From Primulina eburnea (taxonomy: Eukaryota; Streptophyta; Magnoliopsida; Lamiales; Gesneriaceae): a stretch of DNA of 64,000 nucleotides. The stretch spans positions 39,812,051-39,876,050 of the forward strand of contig NC_133108.1 of the NCBI RefSeq assembly GCF_022965805.1, given 5' to 3'. Position numbers and translations under genes: made by a program. The notes under the pieces were generated by a model. It did not search any database, was not told the origin of the DNA, and worked only from the letters and a program-made list of their open reading frames with translations. The stretch's first letter is position 1; the number at the start of each line of letters is the position of its first letter. Shown one piece after another: positions 35,497 to 53,234 of the stretch.

Positions 35497-38400
35497 TCAG
35501 ATTTCCATAATTAACTTCGCGAGCCTATTTGCTTTAGCTAGCTCTCCCTTTGAACAAAATGAATGAACAAGAGCATAGAAAGAATCAAAATCTCTCAACT
35601 GCTGCGTTTTTCCATATTCATCTGACCAAATTTTCATGTTTTCACCGAAGATTAAAGGCCCGTGATCTAAATCATGTGTAGTTGACCCTCTGAAAGAAGA
35701 ATTTCTCCGGCCAGAGAAAAGTGCGGATTCAACTTCACCAAGTAAAGTAACAGCCTCAAGAATACTTCCTTGCTCACAAAGGGAACCAAGTAAATTTTCC
35801 ACCGAATCTGACTGCAGCTCGCTATCTACTTTGCGTAGGAGAACAATGACTGATGGGGTTTGAAGCATCTCTTTTAAAATATTTCGAGACTCTTCCATCC
35901 TTCCCTTGGCACACAAGCCTCGGATTGCACACAAAAAACCAAGAAAATCAGGTAATATACCTTTGCTTCTAAATTCAAAATATAAATTGAGTGCTCCCTC
36001 CATATCACCCTTCCGGCAGTAGCCATTAATTAGTGCACTGACTGTGAAACCATCAGGATTTAGATTTCTAGCCTCTAAATCGCAGAAAAGCTTAATAGCT
36101 TCCTCAAGCTGACTGGAATTGCAATAACCATTAATCAGTGAATTATAAATATGAGTGTTGGGCTGAAGATTCTTGAGGAACATCCTTTCAAAGATCGTTC
36201 TGGCATCCAGTAAAAGTCCTTCTTTAACTAAAGCATCAATAAGTGTACCATATGTAATCTTCGAAGCAGCAACACCAGTTATCTCCATTGAGTCGAACAA
36301 TCTAAAAGCCTCAACAAGACAACCTTGGCGACACAGTCCATGAATAACAGAATTATAGGTAACAATATTGAGAGCTACCCCCTTTTTCTTTGCAAAAGAG
36401 CATAGATCTAACGCCTTCTCAATAAGCAGATCTTTACAAAGCTTGTCGACCATAATGGAGTAGTCCACGGCATTCATAACAGGTAGGTTATTTTCAGCTC
36501 TAATCAAAAGCTCATATGCATCCAAAACTCGGCCACCATATATCAGTGTCTCAAAAACGGTAGCCGGAATAGTCACCCTCAATTTTTTGTCATTCATAAT
36601 CGAGAGAAATACAAGGGCTTTTTTCACATCACTCAAACACAGGTAATGTATCAGTGTCTCGCTCACTCTTAGATCATACATGCCATGTATTTTAATAAAT
36701 GAGGTCAGAATATGCAGCGCAAACAATCTTTGGCCTTCAGAAAGAAGAGCTCTGATGATCGAATAATAACACAAGTTCGTCAATTCTATACCACTATTCT
36801 TCATAAAAAATAAGATGGTGCACGATGCCTCTGTAAAACCCATTTTGCACAGGAAACAAGTGGCATCATTGCATAAAATATTCAGGGCTGGAAGCCGTAA
36901 ATGTTTTATTCTTGCTATCACATTTAAAACTCCTTCTTCGCCATTTTTGTCTAATGTTGTTTTGAACAACATCATGTATATTGTTTCATTTAAAGGCAGA
37001 CCTTTCTTGATATATTCAATAAAAATGTCGAGCGCCATACCCACCATGCCTTTTTTGCACAGCCCTGAAATAATACAATTGTAACATGCAACTGAAGAGT
37101 TTGATGTTTTCCGGATCTCGTCAAATATTTCAAGAGCCTCACCAATCCTACCTGATTTACAATATCCATCAATCAGAGTAATGTAAGTAACAGAATTCGG
37201 AGTTAGGTCCATCTGTGGCAATCCTTTATAAATTGAAAGAGCATCCTCGAACAAGCCAACCAATAGAAGAGCTTTTATCAGAATGTTGCATACTATAACA
37301 TCCTTATGGATGCCAGCTTTTTCGAGTCTTCTCTTTGTATCTAAAATCCCTGAGGCACTTTGTTCTTGAATGTAGCCATGTAGTAATGTACTATATGTGA
37401 CAACATCTCCAACAATAGCCTTTGAGAAATTGTCAGCATCTGATGTCCTCCCAACTTTGCATAGTCCATTAATGACGGTGTTATATGTTACGACTCCAGG
37501 ATTTATTCCTCTATTCTCCATTTCATCAAGAAGATGGAAGACAAGATCAAAATTACGCTTCTTACAAACTCCATGAATCAAAATGGCATAAGTAAACTCA
37601 TCAATCTTGATCTCCAAAGTTTTCAGCATTCTAAATATTGCAAATGCCTCCTCTAATTTTCCTTTCTTGCAAAAACCTAAAATAATTGCAGTGTAAGTAA
37701 CCAAATTTGGTTCAAGTCCCTTCCTTCTTATCTTGTACAAAATTCCTACAGCCTTTTCCACATATCCGGCCTTCGAAAATCCATCTATAAGAATAGTGTA
37801 ACCGATAATATCCAACTCAACTTTCCTATCCCCCATAGCTCTATAATTTTGCAATGCCTCATCCATTAATCCTTCCTGTAGACACCCATAAATCCAATTA
37901 CTATAAAACACAACATCAAGAGCTAACTCGTTATTTTCCATCCAAGAAACCAAATCAGGTATCTTTTCTATTTTACCTAAGCTACAGTAAGCAGTCAAAA
38001 CAGATGTACATGTGACAGTATTAGGCTTCAAAGAAGAAGATTTTACAGCATTCTCATAAAACTCAACTGCCAGACCAGGCTCCCCAATCCTTACAAAACC
38101 CGAAATCACAGAACTACAAATAAAGTTATCAAAAGGGTAATTGAATTCATCAGCCATCAACTTTACCAACTCAATCACTCTATCCATTTTTCCAATTGAG
38201 CTAAAGCAATAAATTAATGAGAAAAAAGTACGAGAAGAAGGAAAACTACCATCCGTTTTCAAAAAATCCTTTAACAAAGAAAGACCCTTCTCAGGATCTT
38301 TGCCAAATCTACAAAGTCCTTGGATTACAGAATCAAAGATCTGATTTTTCTGGAAAATCTCGGACTTCCCTGAGAGGGTTTTCAAGAATTCAGCGGCTTC

Positions 38401-38604
38401 ATCATATTTGTGCACTTTCAACAAAGCTTTAGTGAAGATTGTGCGAGCATGGATGTCAGCTTTCACTTTGTTTGAACCGAATTGACAGAAGACGTGAATA
38501 ATGGCAGCAAATCTTCTATTTTGATAAAGAAAACGAAGGAATTTGTTGAAATCTTTTAGAGTTGGTGTAAAACCACTTTTCCAAAGTGTTGAAAGCGAGA
38601 ACAT
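35497..38604 (-). CDS. P-class pentatricopeptide repeat protein
   Basis: A single uninterrupted frame of 1035 residues. It is built almost wholly of ~35-residue PPR units, recognisable by repeated motifs such as VTYTAIILGFCKKGKLEEAF, VVTYNTVINGLCKVGR, VTYITLIDGYCKSGRIGEAL, IVTYNSVIHGLCRQGCLVEA and IYNSLINGYCNSSQLEEAI. I estimate over 20 units with no E or DYW tail, hence P class. Such proteins bind single-stranded RNA in mitochondria or plastids and govern its stability, splicing or translation; the target is set by residues in each unit and is not known here. The N terminus (MFSLSTLWKSGFTPTLKDF) and overall build resemble the Arabidopsis mitochondrial protein At5g57250, a match from memory that needs a search. 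The gene is intronless, as is usual for the class. The ATG at 38604 is the first in frame. Confidence 0.93.
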   Translation of the reverse strand: MFSLSTLWKSGFTPTLKDFNKFLRFLYQNRRFAAIIHVFCQFGSNKVKADIHARTIFTKALLKVHKYDEAAEFLKTLSGKSEIFQKNQIFDSVIQGLCRFGKDPEKGLSLLKDFLKTDGSFPSSRTFFSLIYCFSSIGKMDRVIELVKLMADEFNYPFDNFICSSVISGFVRIGEPGLAVEFYENAVKSSSLKPNTVTCTSVLTAYCSLGKIEKIPDLVSWMENNELALDVVFYSNWIYGCLQEGLMDEALQNYRAMGDRKVELDIIGYTILIDGFSKAGYVEKAVGILYKIRRKGLEPNLVTYTAIILGFCKKGKLEEAFAIFRMLKTLEIKIDEFTYAILIHGVCKKRNFDLVFHLLDEMENRGINPGVVTYNTVINGLCKVGRTSDADNFSKAIVGDVVTYSTLLHGYIQEQSASGILDTKRRLEKAGIHKDVIVCNILIKALLLVGLFEDALSIYKGLPQMDLTPNSVTYITLIDGYCKSGRIGEALEIFDEIRKTSNSSVACYNCIISGLCKKGMVGMALDIFIEYIKKGLPLNETIYMMLFKTTLDKNGEEGVLNVIARIKHLRLPALNILCNDATCFLCKMGFTEASCTILFFMKNSGIELTNLCYYSIIRALLSEGQRLFALHILTSFIKIHGMYDLRVSETLIHYLCLSDVKKALVFLSIMNDKKLRVTIPATVFETLIYGGRVLDAYELLIRAENNLPVMNAVDYSIMVDKLCKDLLIEKALDLCSFAKKKGVALNIVTYNSVIHGLCRQGCLVEAFRLFDSMEITGVAASKITYGTLIDALVKEGLLLDARTIFERMFLKNLQPNTHIYNSLINGYCNSSQLEEAIKLFCDLEARNLNPDGFTVSALINGYCRKGDMEGALNLYFEFRSKGILPDFLGFLCAIRGLCAKGRMEESRNILKEMLQTPSVIVLLRKVDSELQSDSVENLLGSLCEQGSILEAVTLLGEVESALFSGRRNSSFRGSTTHDLDHGPLIFGENMKIWSDEYGKTQQLRDFDSFYALVHSFCSKGELAKANRLAKLIMEI

Positions 38605-39573
38605 TTTAGAATGATGTTACGAGAAGATAGAACCATTCGGTGAGACTCCGCGGTTTTATAGAAACCTTCACCTTGCTGTCAACGTATAATGACTTTTAAG
38701 TTATATGGAGAATTAAGCAGCAATCAGAACTCCTGCAGGCGGGTACCTTTCCGGCGGGCGCCAGCGGAGACGCTCAGGCGGTCAGGCCCACCTAGCGTAT
38801 CAATCTCAAACAACGAGCATTGACCCATTAACCCACTTACATTATTATTTTTATGTTCATAGAACCTGTAGCTCTCCTGCACATCGTTTTTAATCTCGTA
38901 CCGTTAAATGTCTGTGTGAAAAGTTGGTCGAGAGTAGAAAAAATGTGTAAGGGGTAACCGAATCATATTGATCATCGATCAAACGTTCGTCTATTCGACA
39001 ACTCAATAACAATAACAATCCACTTAAATTATTAATTTTATAGTATCACACTTTGTGGCTTATGTACAAAATTATAAACATGAATATTTATTTAAATTAA
39101 ACAATAATCAATTATTTTAGATGTATTGTTGAAAATATAATGTGATGGCCACAGACATATTTTGAATTATTAATAATTTTTTCATAGTTGAAGATATATA
39201 ATTCTGTTTAATTGTATTAAAACTGCAAAATTTATTGTTATTTATACTTTTTTTTACCAACAACAATTTTAAAGGAGTTCAGGCCATTTTCAAAAAATCA
39301 AAAAAAATAAAAAATTAGAGTTTTTATACAAATTTTGTGAAGAAAATTTAAAAAATGAATTTTTATACCTATAGGTATTAACATCTGAATATTTCTACAT
39401 AAATTTAAATCAATGTACTATGCCTATCATCCACTTCCACCCATTTATTATCAATTAATAACCATCTTATAAATATCAAGTACATGTATACTTGTGCATA
39501 CATTATGTGTTTGTACAATTGATTTTTTCTTATTCATTTATAAGATTTGTGATTATTTTTTATATTTTAATTA
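38605..39573. other. PPR upstream region, then gene-free DNA
   Basis: The 200 bp upstream of the PPR start contain a GC-rich patch (about 38733-38800). Further right is AT-rich DNA with no gene. Confidence 0.45.
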
Positions 39574-39574
39574 T

Positions 39575-40065
39575 GGCAAAAACTTGTGTAAGACAGTCTC
39601 ACTGGGTCGTATTTGTGAGACAGATCTCTTATTTGGGTCATCCATAAAAAAATATTACTTTTTATGCTAAGAGTATTACTTTTTATTGTGAATATGGATA
39701 GGGTTGACCCGTCTCACAGATTAAGATCCGTGAGACGGTCTCACATAAGACCCACTCTAAAAAGTAATACTCTTAGCATAAAGAGCGAGTCTCATGTGAG
39801 ACTGTCTCACGAATCTTAATCTGTGAGACCGGTCAAGCCTACCCATATTCACAATAAAAAGTAATACTCTTAGCATAAAAAAAAATACCTTTTCAAGGAT
39901 GACACCCAAATAATAGATCTGTCTCACAAATACGATCTGTGAGACCGTCTCGCACAAGTTTTTGCCTAGTATAGAAAAATAATATTTTTTCATGGATGAC
40001 CCAAATAAGAGATCCGTCTCACAAAATACGACCCGTGAAACCGTCTCATACAAGTTTTTGTCATT
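39575..40065. repeat. cluster of GAGACGGTCTCAC foldback repeats
   Basis: One full copy in forward order (39578-39757) is followed by one in reverse order (39787-39962) and a partial reverse copy (about 39970-40062). They lie within 500 bp, just past the 3' end of the SBT2 gene. This looks like repeated insertion into, or rearrangement of, the same repeat. Confidence 0.85.
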
Positions 40066-40548
40066 AAATATTAAAGAACTGTATTTGTTGAGTTAATTCA
40101 AATGTAAACATGATAAAATTAAGCTTTAATCAGGTGTATGATCAGTACTGTATATATGATTAATTAGAATACTTTTTAAAAAAATCTTTAATTGATAGAA
40201 ATTTGAACGACTAATTAATAATATACAAGGAATTAAGCACTCAGGCAATGCTCATTTGAGCTCCGTAGGACACTCAAATTGCAATTTGCAAATGCTGATA
40301 AACAAAAATAATATGAGCAGTCAAACCAACCAAAACAAGGCTAAATTGTCGTACATTTCACCTAAATTAGCTCAGAGTCAAAACTTATAAGCATCAGAAG
40401 AAGCTCCAAGTCTCCCCTCAATGCTACTTATCTTTTTATATTTTATAAACATGCACGTATTTTTAGAGAAAATACTTCAAACATATGCATCTTATTCCAC
40501 ATGGATCCAAAGAATATCATTAAAACAACATATAGCTACGGCATCAGC
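40066..40548 (-). other. probable 3' UTR and flank of SBT2
   Basis: Gene-free. The first 100-300 bp after the SBT2 stop (40549) would be 3' UTR; no clear poly(A) signal could be fixed by eye. Confidence 0.4.
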
Positions 40549-46509
<5,961 letters not shown>

Positions 46510-47868
46510 TATCTTTCGAAGTATCCAACCTTGGATAAGACAAATCTGTTCATATACAAAAAAAAATCAATGAATCTTTCATCCAAAAGCAATGGGCCAA
46601 TAAGTTTGTGACCACTTAATAATAACCACAACAATATTAATTAATCTATAAAATTAACAGCGCACTTGTGCATAGAAGTCGCATAAATCGAAGTAACTGA
46701 CAGATTTCTTAGTATATACCAACTAAAACAATGAAATACGGAAAAATGGTAAGGATTGAAGTAAGGACTTACCGACCAGATACTAAAGGGAGAGCCAACA
46801 AGTCACCTTGAAGCTCGGTTCTACTTTTTCTTTTTCTTTTTTCTCTTACTCACATTTGCTTAAGGTCGAATGCTAACCTGAACCATGGCTAACCAAATAT
46901 ATTTTTGAAAAAAAGATGTAATGAAAGATAAGTCGCAAGCAAGGAATCAGCAAAACAATTCAAGCTATTACAAGAGGATCAAACGAAATATAATGAAGGA
47001 AAAAATATAAAAAACAAAAAAAGCCAAGATCTTTGCTCACATTTGATCCAAGAAAAGAATCCCCACACCAAAATGCTGATTACATAAATATAGTGCGACT
47101 CCACTTTTTTCACCAAGCAGCACCCACAGAAGTTGAAGAGTGTTTTTCACAGAAGAAGCAAGCATCAAGAAATGCAGTGCATTAGCAACTGCCCACATTT
47201 AATACTCCCATCAGCACAAGAGGAGACAATTCAAAGCAAAACGTCACATATTATTTTTTATTAAAAAAAGAAAGAAATTCCAATTCTTGAACTTAATGGT
47301 GGACCGGGAGGAAACTGTGAAATGTGAAAAAACCAAAAGGGTATGAGCGTGGTGTGTGTAATGGAGGTGGTTAGGGTTGAATGAGTGATATTTATTTAAC
47401 ATGGACGCTGCCAGAGGTGGTACTAGTACAACAGAGAGGAGATGATTCCATTAAACTATTTCCACCATGGAAGAAGATTTTTGGACCCCCGACTCTCTTT
47501 TTCTGGTAGAGATTATTAATAAAATAATGGGTTCTTTATTGACATTATTTCATATCTAAAGTTGAAAAGCTACCGATGATATGCTGATATTTTCCACCGA
47601 ACAAGTTGTAAAAATAAACATATTCCCATACGAATTTGAATCCAAGTTAAAACACAAACATTCGCCGATACTTCGAGGTCTGAATTTGAACCAAGTTAAA
47701 TCGACATGCTTTCGTCCTCATAAAAAAACCAACAATCAAATAATTGGTTATACATTGGAATTCGGATGTAAACTGATAGGTGTCACGATATACAATATGT
47801 ATGACAAATTAGCGATGACGCCATGCAATTTAAATTTTAAATATATAAGTAAAAACTTTTGTGAGCAG

Positions 47869-48006
47869 AGTAAGAAAAATAAAGTTAAGAGGCAGAAAAA
47901 TATATTAAAGAATTTTGAGACGGAGGACAAATGGAAGAGTAAGAAAAATAAAGTTAAGAGGCAGAAAAATATATTAAAGAATTTTGAGACGGAGGACAAA
48001 TGGAAA
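47869..48006. repeat. 69-bp tandem duplication (23 codons in one frame)
   Basis: A unit containing GTAAGAAAAATAAAGTTAAG and TTGAGACGGAGGACAAATGG occurs twice, with no differences I can see. Because 69 is a multiple of three, the open frame across it stays open (KKNKVKRQKNILKNFETED twice). The frame has no other sign of being a gene. Confidence 0.93.
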
Positions 48007-48049
48007 TTTGAAGGAGGTGAAAGTGAAGTAAAATAATTACATCTAGCAT

Positions 48050-50350
48050 CTTATTCTAAATATCGAGGGGGCGACGGTTAGAGTAGGTGTCCGGCAAGTC
48101 AACTTATGGCTCGAGCTTTATTGATTCTAATGTAAAACAATCTTTATTTTAATAATATTTTACGATTTTATTCTATTATGTCATTATACTTTATCTGTAT
48201 AACTATGCAAACTGTATAGATAAAGTTCTTGAATATATAATAGGTACCACGAGGTCTGCGTCGCAACCTAATATCATGAAACTCATTAGGAAGTGTACCG
48301 TATATTCTAACAGGTTTCTAGTCGAATCAGCCGCCTAAAACAAGGATAAAGGTCGCTCGAGTTTGAGACTTGTATTTGTGATGTAAACGTCATGTTTCAT
48401 TGGCAAGAGCATAGAGATTTCCATTCACACAGATGTGTTGATCATATGATGATGCACTGAACAACCCTCTATCGGAATATCCAAGTGGTTCCGATTTATC
48501 GAGTAGAATAGTCCGCAGTTATGGTTGTACACTATTAGTCCTTTGATCCGGGACAATGTAGGGGCTATACGTACTAGCATGCACTTTGATCCGTTTAACG
48601 ACTCCATCGAGTGTCGTCAGGTGGCGAGGTTGGGTGTAGTTTTGAAATACGTAGGAGCAAATGCATTGTAATCGGGGATTCACCGTTCATCTACGGGTGA
48701 AGATTTCCTATATGATCTGATGAGTTAATAGTGCAAGGAGTCTCTGGCCAAAGCAAGAAATGTGTTTTCCAGTTGCACATGTCATGCCACTATTAATACT
48801 CAAAGATAAATCGGATCGTTATCGAATTCATATGCAAATCTCGATATACCAATGGTTGCAAATTCGATCGGGATATATGTTTGAAGGGACCGTACTGTAC
48901 ACTAACCATAACTAAAGGTTCTTGCTGGCACTATCAGTTATATATAGGGGATCATGGAGCTATGCTACTAGACGTTCTTACCATGATCTGATGAGTGCGA
49001 TCAGAAATGAGTTCTGACATTCTTGATCAAAGAGTTGATTAAAAGAATGTGGTTAACTAGAGTAAACCTGAATAAGAATAATGTTATTTTGAATCATATG
49101 AAGATGTGAACCCACGGCTAGCTGTATCCCTGAACCATTGAGGGTCACAGACGTATCGGATTCTGTGTTCCCGTTGAGATAGTCAAATTTCAAGGAGTTG
49201 GAATTTGGCGACTATAGTTTGATGGAGATCAAACAAGAAGCTTATAAAAGAGTTTATGAGCTGATTCCATAGAATGAAAGGAATGCAAGTTAGCAGGATT
49301 GCTAAATAAAGAAGAAGAGTAGAACTGACTGTTTTGTGAAGGAGGTCACTAAAACTGGCAGGTGCTCAATATGGTAAATGAAAATTTTGATCTTCGAAAT
49401 TTTCAATATTCATTACATGAACACGATTTGTATTCTAGATACATCGGCGCTATCGTATCGTCGATCGGGGGTTATAATGAGTTCGGAATCATTTTTTTTT
49501 TTTGTGAATTTAGAATTTACTAATTAAATGATTGTGCTAGTAATGATGACTACTAACATGCACAAATTCTCATAAATATTCTAGAAGATTCTAGAATTAA
49601 ATTAATCATGAAGTTAGTTTATAAATTAAACAATGATTATTTAATTTAATATACATATATATATTTTATATAGTGATACAAAATATGTGTATATGATATT
49701 ATTATATCATGTATTAATAAATACATCATATATTAATTATATGTGAGTTTAAATATAATGAAATTATTAGAGTTCTTGTAGGAGATGAACTACTAATTAG
49801 ATTAAGAGTTTCACTCTACAAATACACCATAAGATGACATAATAAAAAAAAGAGAGATTTTTTCCCCATAAAATTCATAAAATTCCTTCCCAATTGGAAG
49901 GCAATCTCACGGCCACCAAAAAGGGAGTTGGAAGAATAATTTGGAAAGAATGAGCAAATAAAATTTGCTTAATTATGTATTAAGAATCCATAATAATTGA
50001 TTAAGAATCAATTAACATTCTAACAATAAAAACTCTCGGCCACTTCATTGGTTTGAGGTGAAAAAACATTGGCACAAGACACAATGGAATAGAAAAAGTT
50101 TTCGACCAACCCACTTCTTCTACCACCGCGTCGCTTCGTCTCCGGATTTTGGAAATTCGGATACTACAGTCTCAACGCACAAATCGCTTGTGATTTCTAC
50201 TGCAATCTAAGTGAGGAACATAGATTTCGATCGTGGATCTAATTAGGCGATCAAATCTGAATAGCAATCCATAAGGATTTACAAGAAGGGTTATGTCCAC
50301 CTAAACACTTGAATAATTTGGAGTCCAGCGTTATGAACGCGAATGTATAA
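48050..50350. mobile_element. LTR-retrotransposon-like block, boundaries unresolved
   Basis: This 2.3-kb block is less AT-rich than its surroundings and has no open frame. It runs from about GTGTCCGGCAAGTCAAC through CAAGAGCATAGAGATTTCC, GCATGCACTTTGATCCG and AGGTGGCGAGGTTGG to GTCCAGCGTTATGAACG. The style, long, non-coding and mid-GC, is that of a plant LTR or the body of a large non-coding retroelement, and parts look familiar from plant repeats. I could not find matching TG...CA ends or a target duplication. It may be a solo LTR with worn ends or a partial element. Confidence 0.4.
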
Positions 50351-50584
50351 TTATTTAAACATCCTATGTATGGTTTCTAAACACACGACGTCCAAGAACA
50401 AAATTTTTAAACTATCACTGCGTCTTGGGTGTGAGAATACTATATATGTCCCAACAGCAACCGCACCTACCGCCCTGCTTTGGCTCCATCCTTGTTTGTG
50501 GGACCATTTCACGACTCAATTTTATGATACAAGTCTTCTACTCGATCCAACCTATGAAAATATTGTTTTTTGAATGAGTTTTCT

Positions 50585-50740
50585 GTGCTACGGTCTCACA
50601 TATTTATATATGTGATACATGTTGATTCGGTCCATATTTACATAGACAATTAAATAAAAAGTAATATTTTTATGGACCGAGTCGGGTTGAAGATTCGTCT
50701 CACAAAATTGACTCGTGAGACGGTCTCGCATGATTTTTTA
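50585..50740. repeat. GAGACGGTCTCAC foldback repeat, diverged copy
   Basis: The order is worn but readable: CTACGGTCTCACATATTT at the left, AAAAAGTAATATTTTTATGG in the middle and GACTCGTGAGACGGTCTCGC at the right. Confidence 0.6.
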
Positions 50741-51007
50741 TTACTTTTATATCAAAATATTATTTTTATTGCATGCATAGACTGGATCGACTTATTTCAC
50801 AAATATAACACAAAAACCTACGTATATACAACATATATACATACACACACGTATCTATATATATACAACATGTATACGTAAATACACGTACGTATATATT
50901 AGCTTGAACATAACTTTTCAAATCGGAAGTAAATTAATTATCATTTACACATTTGAAAAAATATTAGTTATAATGATACAACACAAGTCAGAAATCATAT
51001 ATGATAT

Positions 51008-51170
51008 ATATGGCAAAAATTTGTGTGAGACGGTCTCACGTGTCGTATTTTGTGATACATATATCTTATTTGGTTTATCCATGAAAAAATATTATTTTTT
51101 ATGCTAAGAGTAAACATGGTTGACCCGTCTCAAAGATAAATATTCGTGAGACCGTCTTACAAGAGACATA
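51008..51170 (+). repeat. GAGACGGTCTCAC foldback repeat
   Basis: TGTGAGACGGTCTCACGTG starts it and GAGACCGTCTTACAAGAG ends it; the centre has a small deletion around TGCTAAGAGTAAACATGG. It lies directly next to the hAT-like element at 51179. Confidence 0.8.
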
Positions 51171-51178
51171 CTATATAT

Positions 51179-51808
51179 CAATGTTTTCAAAACCGGACCG
51201 GACCGGCCGGTTGGACCGGTTCAACCGTGAACCGGTCTCCAGACCGGTCCGGACATAAATAAAAACCCGGAAAACAGGTTTAATCGGAAAAAACCGGTTA
51301 AAATCCGGTTCAACCGGAAAAACCGGAAACCGGCCGGTCTTCAGGAACCGGCCGGGTCTGTGAAATTATTAAAAAATTGCCCAGAGATCGGCGACGGTTA
51401 TTTCAAAAACCGTCGCTATATAGCGACGGTTAAAGAATAACCGTCGCAATTTAGAGACGGTTTTTGAAATAACCGTCGCTAAATAGCGACGGTTTTTGAT
51501 GTTTGCTATTTTTTTTATAATTAATCTTGATGTTTACTTGGGCACTTAAACTTGGTCATCCCTATTTGGTTACATGTTATGTGTAATTTGGATTTTTGAA
51601 TTTGAAAAATGATTTTTATTTTGATATTTGTTGTAATTTTCATGTTAAAAATTAAATAAAAACTATAAAAACATAAATAATCAATATTTTACTATTTTAT
51701 TTGTTATATAAAATAAATAAAATATTAATTTTATTGGACGGTCGAACCGGTTGAACCATTTTTTAAGGCTTGACCGGTTCGATTAACGGTCCGGTTATAA
51801 AAACACTG
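51179..51808. mobile_element. hAT-like non-autonomous element, 8-bp duplication CTATATAT
   Basis: The left end CAATGTTTTCAAAACCGG and right end CCGGTTATAAAAACACTG are inverted repeats beginning CA(G/A)TGTTTT, typical of hAT. CTATATAT lies on both sides (51171-51178, 51809-51816), though the right copy runs into a TA repeat. Subterminal runs of ACCGGACCGG and CCGGTT make up much of each end. The inside (51380-51500) has repeated ACCGTCGC / GCGACGGT units in both orientations. 630 bp, non-coding; the older element at 9831 is related. Confidence 0.8.

Positions 51809-51809
<1 letters not shown>

Positions 51810-51856
<47 letters not shown>
51810..51856. repeat. (TA)n microsatellite
   Basis: About 23 TA units directly after the hAT-like element. 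Confidence 0.95.
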
Positions 51857-51859
<3 letters not shown>

Positions 51860-51971
51860 GAGAAATGATAAAGAAACTTCTATATTTGAATAATTACATA
51901 ATTTAGAAAACACAGTCTTAATTTTTTCTTTTAATAATCTCTTCTTAATTCGATACATTGTACATGAATAA

Positions 51972-52158
51972 AAGGCAAAAACTTGTGTGAGACGATCTCA
52001 CGGATCGTATTTGTGAGACAGATCTCTTATTTGGGTCATTCATGAAAAAATATTACTTTTTATACTAAGAGTATTACTTTTTATTGTGAATATGGGTAGA
52101 GTTGACCCGTCTCACAGATTAAGATCCGTGAGACGGTCTCACATAAGACCCACTCTGA
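51972..52158 (+). repeat. GAGACGGTCTCAC foldback repeat, near-consensus copy
   Basis: Among the best-preserved copies: GTGAGACGATCTCACGGATC, the TATTACTTTTTATACTAAG centre, GAGTTGACCCGTCTCACAG and GAGACGGTCTCACATAAG. Confidence 0.9.
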
Positions 52159-52159
52159 A

Positions 52160-53234
52160 TAAAATATAGGAAGCAAAATAAACAAGGGTTGTAAAAATGG
52201 TCGGATGTGGTAGTATTTTAACATGCTGAATTCAGAGTGATGGAGATGATATAATAAAGTCATCCTAAAATCAAATAAAGTTAATTAAAACTCTCAATTT
52301 TTTTTTTATTTATATAACTTTAAAGTTTAAAAATGGCACAAAAAGAAAACTAATAAACTAAATATATACGGTTTATCTATTTTTATTTATAGTGTTTGTA
52401 CTTGTATAAATATATGAAATGCATAGATATGAAAAGAAAAAATTATACGATAATTTAGAGTGGATTTTAATATTCATAATATTAATATTGAACTGCTTTT
52501 AAAATCTTTTAACATCCGTGATCAAAGTATCTTTAACTCTATTATTTAATAAAGTTAAACATTTTTCACTAACTAACTTTGATATGACAATGAAATTTAT
52601 TTATGTTTGTTAAATTATTCTATAAACATTCAACTATATATACAACATTTTTCTTTATATTTTACTTTCGTTCGTAACATTTCAAAAATTCCATTTATTT
52701 AATACTCGTTTGGTTACTAAGATTGAAGAATGTTTTGTAAATTAAGGTCAATATCAAGTATATAAGAAATGATTTCAAATTCAAAAGTATAATAATACTC
52801 TTGCAATAATCAGCGATGGTTTTTAAAAAACCGTTAATATGATTACGACGGTGACTTCTCGGACGGTTTAAAGTTCCGTCGTTAATTACAAATTTTTTAA
52901 AATTTTATATAAGATATTACTTCTGCACTTTACGAAATCAATAAAGTAAAATACGTTATTTTACTTCGACATCGGTCTAATTCCGGATTGGTATCTCTTA
53001 TTGAACCGGCCAAATATTTCGCTACTTTCTTGAATAAGACTTCGGTTATAATGTGAAGTAAAATGATACCATATTACTTCACGTGTGTCTACTTCGACAA
53101 TTATATACCTATGACTTCATTGAATATACGAAGTAATTAAATCAAGGAAACTCGACTAGTGACTGCTACTCTATAGAAGCCTATGAGAGGTTTTGATCTC
53201 ATTGGACTTTTCCCTTCATGTGGATAAGGAGAAT
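52160..53234. other. gene-free stretch with GACGGT motifs
   Basis: Mostly AT-rich. At 52808-52890 there are AGCGATGGTTTTTAAAAAACC, CGACGGTG, CGGACGGTTT and TTCCGTCG, like the motifs inside the hAT-like element at 51179 and like subterminal repeats of plant DNA transposons. 52920-53160 is unusual, non-repetitive text that I cannot assign. Confidence 0.4.

Noticed and set aside
36815..38432. Plus-strand and other minus-strand frames inside the PPR gene
   Set aside because: Shadows of the 1035-residue PPR frame.
47581..48036. 151-residue frame
   Set aside because: Two-thirds is AT-rich filler and the rest is the 69-bp duplication; no domain or gene context.
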